Assembly (NCBI GenBank): GCA_013694835.1
Contig: JACDBP010000249.1
Coordinates: forward strand, 1 to 7,666
Direction of reading: 5' to 3'
Source of the DNA: Chloroflexota bacterium
Lineage (GTDB): Bacteria > Chloroflexota > Limnocylindria > Limnocylindrales > CSP1-4
DNA length: 7,666 bases
The position numbers were made by a program, and so were the translations under genes. The notes beneath the pieces were generated by a model. The model was not told the DNA's origin. It made no database searches and worked only from the letters and a program-made list of their open reading frames with translations. Below, one piece after another: positions 6,187 through 7,666 of the stretch (positions are counted from its first letter, which is position 1; every line of letters starts with the position of its first letter).

Positions 6187-7334
6187 CCGCCGGAGTATAG
6201 CGACGGGTCTGCGCCCTCCCTGGCGAGCAGCTCCCGCCAGCGACGCCGGAAGACGTCGCCGTCAAAGGTCAGGGCACGGGCACGCGCAACGTCCGGCGAG
6301 AGGGCGGTCCGGTCCAGTCGCTCGATGGCGTCGGCCAGCGCCGCTGCCGTCGGCTCATCGAAGAAGATGCCCGTGGCGCCATCGACGACGGTCTCCGTGG
6401 CGCCTCCCGCGCGCCGTGCGACGACCGGCTTGCCGGCGGCCATCGCCTCGACCGGGGCCATGCCGAAGTCCTCGACACCGGGCACGAGATAGGCGTGGCA
6501 GCCAGCGAACAGCTCCAGCAGGGCGGCCCGGTCGATGTGCCCGGCGAATCGGACCGTGGGACCCGCGATGCGTTCCAGGCGGGCGCGCTCCGGGCCGTCG
6601 CCGACGACGACCAACCGGCGGCCGAGCCGCGTCGCCGCCGCCACGGCCAGGTCGACGCGGCGGTATGCCAGCAGTCGTGACGCGATGAGCAGGTAGCCGT
6701 CGTCGCGGGTGGACAGCGCGATGCCGGCGGTCTCCACCGGAGGATGGATCACTTCCGCGTCGCGGTCCCAGAGCCGCTGGATGCGCCGGCGCACCGTCTC
6801 GCTGGACGTCACGATGACGTCGGGCCGTCCCGCGGTGCCACGGTCCCAGCGTTGCAGGAGCGGCCGGATGGCGCGGGCCGCGGCCTTGGCGGGACGCGGC
6901 AGGCTGGAGCCCTGGAGGTAGCTCTCGAGCTGCCAGGCATAGCGCAGCGGCGTGTAGACGTAGCTCAGGTGGAGCGACGATGGTGCCGTTCGAACGGCCT
7001 TCGTGAACGCCACGGAACTGCTGATGACGAGGCGCGCGCGGCGCAGATCGAGCGCCCCGAAGTACAGCGGGTAGAGCGGGTAGAGCGCCCGAAAGTGACG
7101 CGTCGGACCGAGGAGCCGCTGGAGGGGCCACGTGCGCACGCGCGCCGGGTCGAGCCGGTCACCGAAGCGGGCCGCATCGAAGAAGGAGGTATGGACGGGC
7201 GCCTGTGGCAGCAGCCGGGCGAACTCCAGGGCGACCGCCTCGCCGCCGCCCTCGGTGACGAAGAAGTCATGGACCACGGCCGACCGCGGTGCCGGCGACG
7301 TCCGGCGGCGGACGGATCCGCTGGGCTCTAGCAT
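6168..7334 (-). CDS. GT4 glycosyltransferase, WbaZ/WbpZ-like (probable mannosyl- or D-rhamnosyltransferase)
   Basis: This 388-residue cytoplasmic GT4 (GT-B fold) retaining transferase has an N-terminal acceptor domain opening with VVHDFFVTEGGGE (residues 20-32), LVISSS, and a TPLRYAW segment characteristic of WbaZ-type enzymes. RWDRGTAGRPDVIVTSS is the hinge region. The C-terminal donor domain has EVIHPPVE, ASRLLAYRRVDLAV, VVVGDGPE and the E-x7-E signature EDFGMAPVE near 288-296, followed by AMAAGKPVVA and GGATETV. This subfamily includes GDP-mannose and, in Pseudomonas A-band polysaccharide, GDP-D-rhamnose users, which suits the gmd-rmd genes it overlaps. The start is uncertain: ATG 7334 gives 388 residues, GTG 7379 adds 15 and would overlap the divergent gene, and GTG 7277 would begin inside the first strand. 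The basic SVRRR stretch before the first strand is dispensable-looking. The gene overlaps gmd by 19 bases (6168-6186) and heads the operon. Confidence 0.92.
   Translation of the reverse strand: MLEPSGSVRRRTSPAPRSAVVHDFFVTEGGGEAVALEFARLLPQAPVHTSFFDAARFGDRLDPARVRTWPLQRLLGPTRHFRALYPLYPLYFGALDLRRARLVISSSVAFTKAVRTAPSSLHLSYVYTPLRYAWQLESYLQGSSLPRPAKAAARAIRPLLQRWDRGTAGRPDVIVTSSETVRRRIQRLWDRDAEVIHPPVETAGIALSTRDDGYLLIASRLLAYRRVDLAVAAATRLGRRLVVVGDGPERARLERIAGPTVRFAGHIDRAALLELFAGCHAYLVPGVEDFGMAPVEAMAAGKPVVARRAGGATETVVDGATGIFFDEPTAAALADAIERLDRTALSPDVARARALTFDGDVFRRRWRELLAREGADPSLYSGGWIEPR
6194..6199 (-). promoter_or_regulatory. TATACT hexamer upstream of gmd, possible internal promoter
   Basis: On the minus strand TATACT lies seven bases before the gmd ATG, where a -10 box would give a leaderless gmd transcript. 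No convincing -35 is found at 17 bases. It lies inside the end of the glycosyltransferase gene and encodes part of Leu-Tyr-Ser, so codon content alone could produce it. It is a weak candidate for an internal promoter that would uncouple sugar nucleotide synthesis from the transferase. Confidence 0.2.
7062..7088. repeat. Three imperfect 9-bp tandem units inside the GT4 gene
   Basis: GTACAGCGG, GTAGAGCGG and GTAGAGCGC follow one another without gaps. On the coding strand they encode the repeated Leu-Tyr-Pro of a LYPLYPLYF segment in the acceptor domain. WbaZ-type enzymes have a comparable proline/leucine-rich stretch here, so the protein motif is normal; only the nucleotide repetition is noteworthy. 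A unit gain or loss would stay in frame. Confidence 0.4.
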
Positions 7335-7348
7335 GCGCAGCCATGCTA
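7329..7348. promoter_or_regulatory. Inverted repeat holding both divergent start codons, possible back-to-back -10 elements
   Basis: TAGCATG (7329-7335) and CATGCTA (7342-7348) are perfect inverted copies around a 6-base spacer. Each arm contains the start codon of one divergent glycosyltransferase gene and, read on the other strand, a TAGCAT hexamer. That hexamer lies eight bases before the opposite ATG on both strands, so each could be the -10 of a leaderless transcript. No good -35 is seen on either side. With only 8 bases between the two ATGs, any promoter must overlap coding sequence. Facing ATGs automatically give three of the seven pairs, so only four pairs are extra. Confidence 0.4.
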
Positions 7349-7666
7349 CGGGAACCTCGCTTCGCGCTGGATGTCGCACCGCCGCGAGGCGAGACCACCG
7401 GCGTGGGCGTCTACATCGCCAAGATCGTGGCCGAGGTCGGCCAGCGTGCTCCCGGTCAGCTTGCGCTCCTCGGCGTGCGGCCCGGTGGGCCGTTCGCGGA
7501 CGTCCCGGCCGTGGCCAGGACCACCCTCGACGGCGGGCGCTACCTGCCCTGGCTGCTGCGACACGCTGACCGCGACGCCCGGCGTCTGTGCGCCGACCTG
7601 GTGCACTACCCCATCGCGGTGGCCCCGCTCCGGACCCGCGTGCCGTACGTGGCGACGATCCACGAT
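7343..7666 (+). CDS. GT4-family glycosyltransferase, N-terminal part (3' end outside window)
   Basis: ATG 7343 opens a frame with no stop up to the window end, giving 108 codons. The protein begins MLREPRFALDVAPP, then has TGVGVYIAKIVAEV near residues 19-32, the glycine-containing N-terminal motif of GT4 enzymes (tG(V/I)G.Y...L). LVHYPIAVAPLRTRVPYVATIHD closes the visible part, matching the usual H(x)P ... P.V.TIHD strand of the MtfB-like GT4 group. The catalytic C-terminal domain is outside, so donor and acceptor cannot be told; a mannose or D-rhamnose donor is an inference from gmd-rmd next door. It is divergent from the other GT4 gene with 8 bases between start codons, and has no Shine-Dalgarno sequence. 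The overlapping plus frame with a stop near 7569 is a shadow. Confidence 0.85.
   Translation, partial: MLREPRFALDVAPPRGETTGVGVYIAKIVAEVGQRAPGQLALLGVRPGGPFADVPAVARTTLDGGRYLPWLLRHADRDARRLCADLVHYPIAVAPLRTRVPYVATIHD

Noticed and set aside
5407..6492. 361-residue plus-strand open frame opposite gmd and GT4
   Set aside because: It is the complement of the highly conserved gmd gene and has no recognisable domain.
1..7666. CRISPR array, tRNA or rRNA genes, insertion sequence or attachment site
   Set aside because: No regularly spaced repeats, cloverleaf-like segments, transposase motifs or flanking terminal repeats were seen; nearly every base is inside a supported gene.

Overview
The window is GC-rich bacterial DNA packed with genes (no stretch over about 90 bases lacks one). 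It holds part of a cell-surface polysaccharide locus. Starts lack clear Shine-Dalgarno sequences, and several have a -10-like hexamer 6 to 8 bases before the ATG, as in leaderless transcripts. With the high GC this suggests a Chloroflexota- or Actinomycetota-like organism. That is an inference: nothing here fixes the phylum, and GC was judged by eye.

Left part, + strand (1-2419): the C-terminal end of a PAPS-dependent sulfotransferase (ST1), a complete close paralogue that overlaps it by ATGA (ST2), and a polytopic Wzx-type flippase. These three read as one operon.

Middle (2420-4250): a short sulfotransferase of a different, Sulfotransfer_2-like type on the minus strand (ST4), an 87-base divergent promoter region, then a third member of the ST1/ST2 family on the plus strand (ST3). 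ST3 ends in a CTAG that is also the stop of the next gene on the other strand.

Right part, minus strand (7334 to 4247, read leftwards): a WbaZ/WbpZ-like GT4 glycosyltransferase, GDP-mannose 4,6-dehydratase (gmd) and a GDP-4-keto-6-deoxy-D-mannose reductase (rmd), all overlapping, so one operon. A second GT4 gene starts divergently at 7343 and runs off the window. The two divergent ATGs are only 8 bases apart and sit in a perfect 7-bp-arm inverted repeat.

Working model (inference): GMD and RMD convert GDP-mannose to GDP-D-rhamnose, the GT4 enzymes add D-rhamnose and/or mannose to a lipid-linked glycan, the flippase moves it across the membrane, and up to four sulfotransferases decorate it with sulfate. 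The combination of a D-rhamnose glycan with several dedicated sulfotransferases is the most interesting feature. PAPS synthesis, GDP-mannose supply, polymerase and priming transferase are not in the window.
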